This document shows positions 17,257-25,581 of a DNA stretch of 64,000 bases, one piece after another (the stretch's first letter is position 1; each line of letters starts with the position of its first letter). Below the pieces are notes generated by a model, which was not told where the DNA came from, made no database searches, and worked only from the letters and a program-made list of their open reading frames with translations. Origin of the DNA: Mycobacterium ahvazicum. Its GTDB lineage: Bacteria; Actinomycetota; Actinomycetes; Mycobacteriales; Mycobacteriaceae. The stretch is from assembly GCF_900176255.2 (NCBI RefSeq), contig NZ_FXEG02000002.1:744001-808000 (forward strand), given 5' to 3'. The position numbers were made by a program, and so were the translations under genes.

Positions 17257-18915
17257 ATGATCAGACGCCTCGGGTTGGAAGCCCGGTCGCTGTTGTGGTA
17301 CGCGCGATCTGGCGGACTGAGGTTGATTCCGCCGAGTGCGATCCTGCCGGTGCTGCGTGCGGTGCAACGCTACGGCCTGCTGGGGGCGGCAACGGCGATC
17401 ACCGCCGGGCGAGACCCCAACGGGTTGGCGCTGATCGACGAGCACGGTCCGCTCAGTTTCGGCGACCTGGACAGGCGGACCAACGCATTGGCCAACGAGT
17501 GGCGCCGCCTGGGCCTCGGCCCGGGCACCAGCGTGGCCATCCTGGTGGGCAACCACCGCGGCTTTTTGGAAGCGGTCTTTGCCGCCGGCAAATGCGGCGC
17601 GAGCATCCTGCTGCTCAACACCGGCTTCGGCAGCGTGCAACTCGCCGAGATGGTGGCCCGCGAGGGCGCCGACCTGCTGGTGTACGACGAGGAGTACGCC
17701 ACCGTCGTCGCGGGCGTCCACCCCAGGCTGGGCCGCCTGCGCGCCTGGGCCGATACGCCCGCGGCGGACACGCTCGAGGGGCTGATCGAACGCGGCGACC
17801 CCGCTGCGCCGCCGCGTTCCGGCGGCCGTCCCAAGATCGTCATCTCGACCAGCGGGACGACGGGCGTCCCCAAGGGCGCGGTACGTTCGGAACCCTACTC
17901 GCTGATCCCGGTCGGCGGACTTCTCGGCAAAGTGCCCTTCCTGGGCCGCGAGGTCACCGAATGCTGTGTGCCGCTGTTTCATTCGAATGGATTCAGCCAG
18001 GCGATGTATGCGACGGTGCTGGGCTCGACGTTGGTGTTGCGCCGCCACTTCGATCCCGAGCAGGCCGTGGCGAGCGTGGCCGCACATCGTGCCAGTGCCA
18101 TGATCGTCGTTCCCACCATGCTGCGGCGCATCCTCGATCTGGGCCCTGCGGCGCTGGCCGAACACGATCTGTCGTCGCTGCGCATCGTGTTCATCGGCGG
18201 CTCCCAGCTGGGCGCCGCGCTGGCCACCCGTGCCCTCGAGGCATTCGGCCCCGTGATCTACAACATGTACGGCTCGACCGAGGTCGCCTACGCGACCATC
18301 GCCACGCCCGCCGATCTGGCCGCCGAGCCGGGCTGCGTCGGTTCGGTGGCGCCCGGGTCGGTCGTCAAGGTCTTCACCGACGACGGGCGGGAAGCGCCCG
18401 TGGGAACGACGGGGCGGATTTTCGTCGGCAACATCCTGGCCTTCGAGGGATACAGCACCGGCGGCGAGAAGGAGTCGATCCAGGGCCTGATATCCACCGG
18501 CGATGTCGGTCATTTCGACCGCGCGGGCAGGCTGTTCGTCGACGGGCGCGACGACGAGATGATCGTCTCCGGTGGGGAGAACGTGTACCCGGGTGAGGTC
18601 GAGGATGCGCTCGAACACCACCCCGACATCGCGGACGTCGCGGTGATCGGCGTCGACGACGAGGAGTTCGGCCAGCGCCTGCGCGCCTACATCGTGCGGC
18701 GCCCCGGCGCATCGTTGACCGAGCACGACGTCCAGGAATACATCCGAAACCGGTTGGCGCGCTTCAAGATTCCGCGTGACGTGCTGTTCGTCGACGAATT
18801 GCCCCGCAACGCGGGCGGAAAGGTGCTCAAGCGTCTGCTCAACGCGCCGCAACGGCCGGCTTCGGCTAACCGGCCGAAAGCCCGGCTGCCGGTCGGCCCT
18901 CAGCCGAGGCGGTAG
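17257..18915 (+). CDS. Fatty acyl-CoA/AMP synthetase (FadD family)
   Basis: This protein of at least 552 residues is an ANL-superfamily adenylating enzyme that activates a carboxylic acid to acyl-AMP and then acyl-CoA. It has the P-loop ISTSGTTGVPKGAV, the A5 motif YNMYGSTEVAYA, the A7 motif STGDVGHFDRAGRLFVDGRDDEMIVSGGENVYPGEVE and the C-terminal catalytic lysine motif PRNAGGKVLKR. The start is uncertain: the ATG at 17257 (MIRRLGLEARSLLWYARSGG) is chosen because earlier in-frame starts (17146, 17185) overlap or abut the divergent methyltransferase start. Its 3' end overlaps ctpC by 16 bases. It resembles FadD2/FadD12-type synthetases, but the chain-length class is not visible. Confidence 0.88.
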   Translation: MIRRLGLEARSLLWYARSGGLRLIPPSAILPVLRAVQRYGLLGAATAITAGRDPNGLALIDEHGPLSFGDLDRRTNALANEWRRLGLGPGTSVAILVGNHRGFLEAVFAAGKCGASILLLNTGFGSVQLAEMVAREGADLLVYDEEYATVVAGVHPRLGRLRAWADTPAADTLEGLIERGDPAAPPRSGGRPKIVISTSGTTGVPKGAVRSEPYSLIPVGGLLGKVPFLGREVTECCVPLFHSNGFSQAMYATVLGSTLVLRRHFDPEQAVASVAAHRASAMIVVPTMLRRILDLGPAALAEHDLSSLRIVFIGGSQLGAALATRALEAFGPVIYNMYGSTEVAYATIATPADLAAEPGCVGSVAPGSVVKVFTDDGREAPVGTTGRIFVGNILAFEGYSTGGEKESIQGLISTGDVGHFDRAGRLFVDGRDDEMIVSGGENVYPGEVEDALEHHPDIADVAVIGVDDEEFGQRLRAYIVRRPGASLTEHDVQEYIRNRLARFKIPRDVLFVDELPRNAGGKVLKRLLNAPQRPASANRPKARLPVGPQPRR

Positions 18916-21074
18916 CGGATCAGGCGAGAACTGTTGGCCACCACGGCAACCGACGACGCGTTGTGCAGAACCGCGGCCAACACGGGGGACAGGGCCCCGC
19001 CCGCGCCCACGATCAGCCCGGCGGCGTTGACGGCGATGGACATGCCGTAGTTCTCCCGGATCACCTCGACTGCCCGAGCGCCCAGATCCCGGACGTCGAG
19101 CAGGCGGTGCAGATCGTCGTTGGCCAGCGCCACGTCGGCGGTTTCGACGGCGACGTCGGTTCCGGCCAGCCCCATCGCGATTCCGATGTCGGCGGCCGCC
19201 AGCGCCGGGGCGTCGTTGATGCCGTCGCCGACCATGCCCACGATGTAGCCTTCGCCCTGCAGATCGCGCACCACCTCTAGCTTGTCCTCCGGCAGGACCT
19301 CGGCGCGCCACTCGTCGATCCCCAGCTCGCCGGCGACTACCTGGGCGATGTCCGGATGATCGCCGGTGAGCATGACGATGCGGCGAATCCCGTTGGCGCG
19401 CAATTGCTGTAGCACCTTGGCGGCTTCGGGCCGGACTTCGTCGCGCAGGCTGATCAGGCCAACCAGTGTGCCGTCCACCGCGAGCAGCAGCGGGGTCTGC
19501 GCCTCGCGGCGCAGCTTGTCGACCCACTCCTTGGCCTTCTTGGACACCTTGACCTTCTCGGCCTGCAGCAGCGACGGGCTGCCCAGCAGCAGGGTCCGGC
19601 CGTCGGCCCAGGTCCGCATGCCCAGGCCGACCAGCACCTCGCACTCCTCGTGCGGCGGGATGCTGATGTGACGCTCCTCGGTGGAGCGGATGACGGCCTC
19701 GGCCAGCGGATGCCGCGAGTGGATCTCCGAGCTGGCCGCATACGCCAGAACTTGCTCGGGCTGCCAATCCTTGTGCATGGCAACGATATTGGTGACCACG
19801 GGACGTCCGACGGTGAGTGTCCCGGTCTTGTCGAACACGATCGCGTCGACCCGGCCCGCCTGTTCGAGGTGCGATCCGCCCTTGATCAGGATGCCGCGGC
19901 GCGCGCCGTTGCCGATCGCCGCGCTGATCGCGGTCGGGGTGGCCAAGCCCACCGCGCACGGGCAGGCGATCAACAGCATGGTCATCGCGCGCCGCACGTC
20001 CGCGGTGATCGCCAAAGTGATCGCCGAGACGATGAACGAGGTGGGAACGAAACGGCGAGAGAAGTTTTCGCCGACCGTCTGGATGGGGGCCCGGTCGTGC
20101 TGCGCCTCCTCGACGCGGGTGATGATGCGCCCGATCGTGGTCTGCTTCCCGACGGCCTCGGCACACACTACGACGCGGCCGCGCACCACGACCGACCCGG
20201 CGTGCACGTGGGTGCCCACACCGACGCTCACGGGCAGGTTCTCCCCGGTGATCGCGGATTGGTTGACGACGGCCTCGCCGTCGACGACCTGGCCGTCCAC
20301 CGGAATCGCGACGTGGTCGTGCACCACCACCTCGTCGCCGATCTCGACGCTGTCGATCGGCACCTGGACTTCGTTGCTGTCCGGCAGCCGGATCCACGCC
20401 GTGTCCTGGCTGCCGCGCAACAGCTCCGAAATGGCCCGCCGGGTCCGTCGCAACGTCAGATCTTGCAGGTACTCACCGATATTGAGCAGCCACAGCACGG
20501 TCAGCGCGACCACGTTCTCGCGCAGGATCAGGCTCGCGACGGTCGCCGCGGAGACCAGCGCATCGGTACCGGCTCGGCCGGATCGCAGCGAGCGCAGCGC
20601 GCCGCGCAGGAACGGGTAGCCGGTGAAGATCGTGACGCCGGTGGCGACGACCCGCCCACTCGCGCCGAGCAGCGGTGGCCGGACGAACACGTAGCGGCGC
20701 ACCCCGAGCAGGCTCAGCGCCAGGCCGCCGATCACCATGCGCAGCACGTCGGAGTTACGGATCTCCGCAGAATGTGGTGCGCGCGACGGAATCAGTTCGG
20801 CAGCAACATGTTTCGCGCTGCCGATCGCGGCCAGCACCTCGGTGCGATCGCAGCGGCGCGGTGAATACCAGACGACGACCGATCCGGTGCGCGGGTAAGC
20901 GTGCACGGCGCGCACGCCGGTCTGCCTGGCCACGGCCTCTTCGACCGCGACGGCCCGGCGGGAGCTTGAGCGCACCCACGGGACGGAAACCCGCATGCGG
21001 CCGGCCGCATCCGAAAGTATGTCGAGGGAAGGGTCTTTGGGAGTTGCGATGTCTTCAACGATCGCGAGGCTCAT
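18900..21074 (-). CDS. ctpC: P1B-type metal-exporting ATPase CtpC
   Basis: This 724-residue P-type ATPase matches CtpC, linked in M. tuberculosis to zinc resistance and to manganese metallation of secreted proteins. Visible motifs are an N-terminal HMA-like fold lacking the CxxC pair (about 27-90), TGEN (277-280) of the actuator domain, the membrane metal site CPCAVGLATP (from 371), the phosphorylated Asp415 in DKTGTLT, the HP motif of the nucleotide-binding domain (SRHPLAEAVI) and GDGINDAPALAAADIGIAMG. It starts 9 bases after pacL1, which reads in the same direction, matching Rv3269-Rv3270. The 3' end overlaps the convergent fadD gene. Confidence 0.95.
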   Translation of the reverse strand: MSLAIVEDIATPKDPSLDILSDAAGRMRVSVPWVRSSSRRAVAVEEAVARQTGVRAVHAYPRTGSVVVWYSPRRCDRTEVLAAIGSAKHVAAELIPSRAPHSAEIRNSDVLRMVIGGLALSLLGVRRYVFVRPPLLGASGRVVATGVTIFTGYPFLRGALRSLRSGRAGTDALVSAATVASLILRENVVALTVLWLLNIGEYLQDLTLRRTRRAISELLRGSQDTAWIRLPDSNEVQVPIDSVEIGDEVVVHDHVAIPVDGQVVDGEAVVNQSAITGENLPVSVGVGTHVHAGSVVVRGRVVVCAEAVGKQTTIGRIITRVEEAQHDRAPIQTVGENFSRRFVPTSFIVSAITLAITADVRRAMTMLLIACPCAVGLATPTAISAAIGNGARRGILIKGGSHLEQAGRVDAIVFDKTGTLTVGRPVVTNIVAMHKDWQPEQVLAYAASSEIHSRHPLAEAVIRSTEERHISIPPHEECEVLVGLGMRTWADGRTLLLGSPSLLQAEKVKVSKKAKEWVDKLRREAQTPLLLAVDGTLVGLISLRDEVRPEAAKVLQQLRANGIRRIVMLTGDHPDIAQVVAGELGIDEWRAEVLPEDKLEVVRDLQGEGYIVGMVGDGINDAPALAAADIGIAMGLAGTDVAVETADVALANDDLHRLLDVRDLGARAVEVIRENYGMSIAVNAAGLIVGAGGALSPVLAAVLHNASSVAVVANSSRLIRYRLG

Positions 21075-21083
21075 GGCGAGCGA

Positions 21084-21365
21084 TCAGTGGTCGTGATCGT
21101 GGCTGTCGCCGACGGAAGGGGTGGGCGCCTCCTCGCCGATGCGCTCGCGGGCTTCGGCCATCACATCGGCGAGCCGCAGACGCGCCGACTCGGCGGCCGT
21201 TTCGGCTTTGCGGGTGCCGCGCAATCCGAGCTCCGCGGTCGCCACGGCGGTCTGGTGCAGCGGCGCCTTGGCCACGGCCTTACGGACGACCTCGTAGGCG
21301 GTCACTCCGACCAGACCGGTGAACACCGTTCCCGCCGCCTTTGCCAGTAGCCCGTATGCCGCCAT
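21084..21365 (-). CDS. pacL1: P-ATPase-associated metal-binding protein PacL1 (DUF1490)
   Basis: This 93-residue protein has a single N-terminal membrane segment (YGLLAKAAGTVFTGLVGVTAYEVV), a basic amphipathic middle and the C-terminal metal-binding tail DSHDHDH. It matches PacL1 (Rv3269), which organises CtpC into membrane patches and binds zinc through its tail. The start at 21365 is chosen over an in-frame start 14 codons upstream because it gives the M. tuberculosis length, begins at the conserved MAxYGLLAKAAG, and is preceded by a GGGAGAAGGG Shine-Dalgarno-like stretch. It is the first gene of the pacL1-ctpC operon, with a palindrome at its promoter. Confidence 0.92.
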   Translation of the reverse strand: MAAYGLLAKAAGTVFTGLVGVTAYEVVRKAVAKAPLHQTAVATAELGLRGTRKAETAAESARLRLADVMAEARERIGEEAPTPSVGDSHDHDH

Positions 21366-21394
21366 CGCCTGATCCCTTCTCCCACCACGGTCGT

Positions 21395-21409
21395 TAATGA
21401 CAATCATTA
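21395..21409. promoter_or_regulatory. Perfect palindrome over the pacL1-ctpC promoter
   Basis: TAATGA-CAA-TCATTA is a perfect 6-3-6 inverted repeat lying 29 bases before the pacL1 ATG. It overlaps a minus-strand GATAAT -10-like hexamer (21406-21411), so a bound repressor would block transcription. The TGATAAT...ATCATTA look is that of Fur/Zur-superfamily boxes, but the actual regulator is unknown. Confidence 0.5.
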
Positions 21410-21514
21410 TCAGATAGTCGTATCGCCGGCGACGCGAACAGCCAAGTTCCCGCGCCGTCCACCTGATGCTTCCACGAAATTAACATCGATGTATAGCGAT
21501 ATCAATATGTTTTG

Positions 21515-22234
21515 TCAGAGGACGCGGGTGACCTTTTCGGTCTCGACGCGGCGCTGCAGCGCCGCCGGATCGGGGTTGGCCACCTGCACCAGCGAGGCCC
21601 CGACGGACATGATCGCCAGCAGGCCGTCGACCAACTCGGCAGGGCCCGGCCACGCGGCGGTGGAAAGCACCCGATCCTTGGCCGTCAAACCCCTTGCCGT
21701 AGCGGAGCTTTCACAGTCGGCCAGGACTTCTTCGACGGATCGGCCGGCCAGCGCGGGACCGGGATGGGGCTCGGCGACGATCTGGTCGCCGTGCACCCGC
21801 ACCGCGGTGGCGTAGTCGGTGACGCCGATCGGCAGATCGGGCGCGGGACGACCGAACGGGTCCAGCGACAACACCGCGACCTCGCCGCCGGGTTCGACCG
21901 TCGCGTCGGCCTCGTCGAGCCGTTCGATGGTGCACAGCGCCAGGTCGGCCGGCCCGTCGAGCACCGCCTCGGCCCCGATCCACCACACCCCGAACAGGAC
22001 CGCCGCGGTCTGCCAATGCGCCGGCAATAGGATTGCCACCCGGCTGTCCGGGCCCGCCCCCAACTCGTCGCGTAATAGGTTGCCGGTCTTGGCCGCCCAG
22101 TTGGCCAGGGTCACCGCGGACAACTCGATGCGCTCGCCGGTGGCATCGTCGTAATAGGTGATGCGCGGACCGACCGGGTCGGCGGCCAGCATCGGATCGA
22201 GGATCGCCCCGGATAGCGTGGTCAGTTGATGCAC
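21515..22234 (-). CDS. TIGR03089-family protein, truncated AMP-ligase-like (Rv3268-like)
   Basis: This 239-residue protein resembles only the N-terminal part of acyl-adenylating enzymes (PRITYYDDATGERIELSAVTLANWAAKTGNLLRDELGAGPDSRVAILLPAHWQTAAVLFGVWWIGAEAVL). It lacks the SGTTGxPKG P-loop and the C-terminal catalytic domain, so it is unlikely to be an active ligase. This short form is the normal size for the actinobacterial family that sits beside LCP genes. It overlaps the end of lcp1 by 13 bases on the same strand, suggesting co-expression with the cell-wall ligase. Function unknown. Confidence 0.85.
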   Translation of the reverse strand: MHQLTTLSGAILDPMLAADPVGPRITYYDDATGERIELSAVTLANWAAKTGNLLRDELGAGPDSRVAILLPAHWQTAAVLFGVWWIGAEAVLDGPADLALCTIERLDEADATVEPGGEVAVLSLDPFGRPAPDLPIGVTDYATAVRVHGDQIVAEPHPGPALAGRSVEEVLADCESSATARGLTAKDRVLSTAAWPGPAELVDGLLAIMSVGASLVQVANPDPAALQRRVETEKVTRVL

Positions 22235-23685
22235 TCCGGCTTGTCGCTGCCGGCGGTCAGGATCGGTGAGGGCGCGGGAACATTCGGATCGGTGGCCGAT
22301 TGGTTCGTCACCCGTGCCGGTGCGGTCGTGCCGCCGGACAGGCCCGAGCCCGGTCCCGTGTAGTCGTTGGCCAGCACCACCCGGACCGATCCCGGCGCCA
22401 GCGACGCATCTCCGACGACGGGTAATCCGCCCAGCTCCTTGGAGACTTCCTGGGCTCCCATGTCGTCGGGCTTGTTGGCGCGCACCTGGCTGGATTTGAC
22501 GTGGCCGCCGTCGTTGTTTCCCGCCGCACCGGTGGTGAATCCCTTGGAGCTCAACACATCTGACACCGCGGCCGCCAGTCCGTTGATGTCGGTGTCGTTG
22601 ACGACGGTGGCGGTGGTCTTGGCGGGTGTGTAGGCCAGTTGTTCGGTCTTGCCCTGATCCTGGTCGTGCAACAGGCCGGCCACCCAGTCCTGAACCTGGT
22701 GCGGGTCCACCCGGACCACGCTCTGCATGCCGTCGTCGCTCCAGCCGGCCCCGTCGAGCACCGGGATGGTGGCGAAGGCGACGTTACCGCCGGCCAGCTT
22801 CTGCAACTGCTGGACGAAATCCATCACATCCCAGCCTTGGGAGATCACCACCGAGCGCTGCACCGCGGCTTCCAGCTTTTTCAGCGTGCCGGGGCTGGAC
22901 AACGTCTGGCCCGAGATAACCCGGTGCGCCAGCGACGCCATCACGACCTGCTGGCGTACCACCCGGTCGAGGTCACCGCGCGGCAGGTCGTGGCGCTGAC
23001 GCACGAAGCTGAGCGCCTCCGCGCCGTCGAGCTTTTGCGGACCCGCCGGGAAGTCCGCACCCGAAAGAGGTTCGTATACAGCGTCTTTGAGGCACACGTT
23101 GACGCCGCCGAGTGCATCGGTTATCAACGCGAAACCCAGCAGCCCGATCTCGGCGTAGTGGTCGACGGTGACGCCGGTGAGGTCGGCGACGGTCTTGATC
23201 AAGGCCTCGCGGCCGGCCTCGGTTCCCTGAGTGGCGGCGTCCTCGGCCGAATCGCCGGCCTTGACCAGGTTGGTCCGCTTGGCTTCCCGGGTTTGGCCGT
23301 AGACGCCATTGATCTTCGTCTTGCCCAGACCGGGCGCCACTACATAGGAGTCGCGCGGAATCGAGATCGCGGTGGCCGACTTACCGTTGTTCGGTATCCG
23401 GACCAGGATGATGGTGTCGGTGTTGGTGGCTTCCTCGTCGCCGGCCTTCAGCGTCGCCAGCTCCTCGGCGGTCAACGGGTTGCCGTGCGCGTCGGTGCGG
23501 CTGTCCAGGCCGACCAGCAGGATGTCGATCGCGCCGTCATCGCCGCCCTTGCCCAGCGAAGGTGCCGACATGTGGAAGATGCCGTCTTCGAATGCTCGGA
23601 CGTTGTTCCACGCCACACCGGTGCCGAGAACGACGACGACGGCTAGCACAGTGGCAACAACACGAACCACACGATGCACAGGCAT
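22222..23685 (-). CDS. lcp1: LytR-CpsA-Psr family cell-wall ligase Lcp1
   Basis: The 487-residue protein has a single N-terminal membrane anchor (VVRVVATVLAVVVVLGTGVAW), an extracytoplasmic LCP phosphotransferase domain (about 50-260; DILLVGLDSR, ISIPRDSYV, DGAEALSFVRQRHDLPRGDLDRVVRQQ with the conserved arginines) and a C-terminal LytR_C domain (about 355-440). M. tuberculosis Lcp1 (Rv3267) attaches arabinogalactan to peptidoglycan; synteny with rmlD and wbbL supports the same role. The ATG at 23685 is chosen over the GTG one codon upstream because TAACCT lies exactly 6 bases before it, a leaderless arrangement. Confidence 0.93.
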   Translation of the reverse strand: MPVHRVVRVVATVLAVVVVLGTGVAWNNVRAFEDGIFHMSAPSLGKGGDDGAIDILLVGLDSRTDAHGNPLTAEELATLKAGDEEATNTDTIILVRIPNNGKSATAISIPRDSYVVAPGLGKTKINGVYGQTREAKRTNLVKAGDSAEDAATQGTEAGREALIKTVADLTGVTVDHYAEIGLLGFALITDALGGVNVCLKDAVYEPLSGADFPAGPQKLDGAEALSFVRQRHDLPRGDLDRVVRQQVVMASLAHRVISGQTLSSPGTLKKLEAAVQRSVVISQGWDVMDFVQQLQKLAGGNVAFATIPVLDGAGWSDDGMQSVVRVDPHQVQDWVAGLLHDQDQGKTEQLAYTPAKTTATVVNDTDINGLAAAVSDVLSSKGFTTGAAGNNDGGHVKSSQVRANKPDDMGAQEVSKELGGLPVVGDASLAPGSVRVVLANDYTGPGSGLSGGTTAPARVTNQSATDPNVPAPSPILTAGSDKPECIN

Positions 23686-23691
23686 CACACT

Positions 23692-23697
23692 AGGTTA
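23692..23697 (-). promoter_or_regulatory. -10 element of a probable leaderless lcp1 transcript
   Basis: On the minus strand TAACCT is followed by 6 bases and the lcp1 ATG (23685). The divergent rmlD gene has CAGACT (23771-23776) 6 bases before its own ATG, a weaker match of the same kind. Confidence 0.45.
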
Positions 23698-23782
23698 CTT
23701 GCGACACAGTCGCTTCCCGGGTAGCGAGCAGCGGCGTGGCCCGAGCTTTCCGGTCCTTTCTGAGACATGCCAGACTCGAACC

Positions 23783-24691
23783 ATGTCGGGCAGGATCGTC
23801 GTCACCGGAGCAGGTGGCCAGCTGGGCGGGTGTTTGGCGGCCCGCGGCGTTGAGCAGGGGCGCCACGTCCTCGCGCTGACGTCCGCGCAGTGGGACATCA
23901 CCGACCCCGCCGCCGCCGAGGCGATCGTGACAAGCGGGGATGTCGTGATCAATTGCGCCGCCTACACCGATGTCGACGGTGCTGAGAGCGACGAAGCGCG
24001 CGCGTACGCGGTCAATGAGGCCGCGCCGGCGCACATCGCGCGGGCCTGTGCGCGCGCCGGCGCCCGGCTGATCCACGTCTCGACCGACTTCGTTTTCGCC
24101 GGTGATTACGCCGATCCCCACCCGTTCGAACCCGGCGACGAGACCTCGCCGCGCGGCGTCTACGCCTGCAGCAAGCGCGCCGGCGAGGTCGCCGTGCTGG
24201 CGGCGCTGCCGGAGGCCTCGCAGTGCGCTGTGGTCCGCACCGCCTGGGTGTACACCGGCGGCACCGGCAAGGACTTCGTCGCGATCATGCGCAAGCTCGC
24301 GGCCGGTGACGGCCCGATCAAGGTCGTCGACGACCAGGTCGGCTCGCCGACCTACGTCGCCGATTTGGCCGCGGCACTGCTCCAGATCGCCGATGACGGT
24401 GTGCCCGGGCCGATCCTGCACGCCGCCAACGAGGGCGCCGTCTCGCGATTCGAGCTGGCCCGCGCGGTGTTCGAGGAGTGCGGCGCCGACCCCGAGCGGG
24501 TGCACCCGGTGAGCACCGCCGAATTTCCCCGTCCCGCACCCCGCCCGACCTACTCCGCGTTGTCGGGCCGGCAGTCGGCGGCGGCGGGCATGACGCCGCT
24601 GAGGCCCTGGCGCGCCGCGCTCGTCGCCGCGCTGGCCGCGTCGCAAGGGCCTGTCCCGGCCGAACGACCGATAACCTCGACGCGTGACTGA
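23783..24691 (+). CDS. rmlD: dTDP-4-dehydrorhamnose reductase RmlD
   Basis: RmlD performs the final NADPH-dependent step to dTDP-L-rhamnose, the sugar that links arabinogalactan to peptidoglycan. The 302-residue protein shows the nucleotide-binding TGAGGQLGG motif, the STDFVFAGDY catalytic Thr region and the YxxxK dyad in YACSKRAGE. The start at 23783 places the Rossmann motif directly at the N-terminus and gives normal length; the frame is open upstream but there lies antisense to lcp1. It overlaps wbbL by 8 bases, so donor synthesis and use are coupled. Confidence 0.95.
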   Translation: MSGRIVVTGAGGQLGGCLAARGVEQGRHVLALTSAQWDITDPAAAEAIVTSGDVVINCAAYTDVDGAESDEARAYAVNEAAPAHIARACARAGARLIHVSTDFVFAGDYADPHPFEPGDETSPRGVYACSKRAGEVAVLAALPEASQCAVVRTAWVYTGGTGKDFVAIMRKLAAGDGPIKVVDDQVGSPTYVADLAAALLQIADDGVPGPILHAANEGAVSRFELARAVFEECGADPERVHPVSTAEFPRPAPRPTYSALSGRQSAAAGMTPLRPWRAALVAALAASQGPVPAERPITSTRD

Positions 24692-25580
24692 CGTCCTGCC
24701 GGTCGTGACGGTGACCTATTCGCCGGGCCACCACCTCGAACGTTTTCTGGCTTCGCTGTCGTTGGCGACCGAGCGCCCGGTCAGCGTCCTGATGGCCGAC
24801 AACGGTTCCACCGACGGCGCCCCGCAGGCGGCGGTGGAGCGGTATCCGAACGTGCGGCTGTTCAGCACCGGAGGCAATCTCGGGTACGGCACCGCGGTCA
24901 ACCGCGCGATCGAGCACCTGTCCGAACGCGGGGAGATCGACGAATGGGTGCTGGTTGCCAACCCCGACGTGCAGTGGGGCCCGAACAGCATCGACGCGCT
25001 GCTGGAGGCCGCTGCCCGCTGGCCCCAAGCCGGCGCGCTGGGCCCGCTGATCCACGACCCCGACGGCTCGGTGTATCCGTCAGCGCGCCATCTCCCCAGC
25101 CTGATCCGCGGCGGCATGCACGCGGTGATCGGGCCGTTCTGGAAGCGCAATCCCTGGACGGCGGCCTACCGCCAGGAGCGGCTCGAGCCCAGCGAACGGC
25201 CGGTGGGCTGGCTCTCGGGATCGTGTCTGCTGCTGCGCCGTTCGGCCTACGGTCAGATCGGCGGATTCGACGAGCGCTACTTCATGTATATGGAGGACGT
25301 CGACCTCGGCGACCGGCTCGGCAAGGCCGGCTGGCTCAACGTTTATGTGCCGTCCGCCGAAGTGCTGCACCACAAGGGCCATTCCACCGGGGACGATCCG
25401 GCCAGCCACCTCGCGGCACATCACCGCAGCACCTATATCTTTCTGGCCGACCGCCATACCGGTTGGTGGCTGGCCCCGCTGCGCTGGGTGTTGCGGGCCT
25501 CGTTGGCGCTGCGCTCGGCTCTGATGGTGCGCAACTCGCGCCGGCAGCGTTCGGAGAAGTCCTCGGAAGGGCGGCGCTGA
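24684..25580 (+). CDS. wbbL: Rhamnosyltransferase WbbL
   Basis: This 298-residue GT2-family glycosyltransferase transfers rhamnose from dTDP-rhamnose to decaprenyl-diphospho-GlcNAc, forming the disaccharide linker of arabinogalactan. The N-terminal nucleotide-binding strand VLMADNGSTDGAP, the acidic loop VANPDVQWGPNS and GGFDERYFMYMEDVDLGDRLGKAGW (catalytic base region) are typical. The GTG start lies inside the end of rmlD, and the stop is 1 base before the next start. It corresponds to Rv3265c (WbbL1). Confidence 0.95.
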   Translation: MTDVLPVVTVTYSPGHHLERFLASLSLATERPVSVLMADNGSTDGAPQAAVERYPNVRLFSTGGNLGYGTAVNRAIEHLSERGEIDEWVLVANPDVQWGPNSIDALLEAAARWPQAGALGPLIHDPDGSVYPSARHLPSLIRGGMHAVIGPFWKRNPWTAAYRQERLEPSERPVGWLSGSCLLLRRSAYGQIGGFDERYFMYMEDVDLGDRLGKAGWLNVYVPSAEVLHHKGHSTGDDPASHLAAHHRSTYIFLADRHTGWWLAPLRWVLRASLALRSALMVRNSRRQRSEKSSEGRR

Positions 25581-25581
25581 G

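Noticed and set aside
17221..20397. A 1058-codon open frame on the minus strand covering the acyl-CoA synthetase antisense and part of ctpC
   Set aside because: It is made of Arg/Gly-rich antisense and out-of-frame sequence typical of GC-rich DNA. It shows no domain, while both genes it covers have full family motifs.
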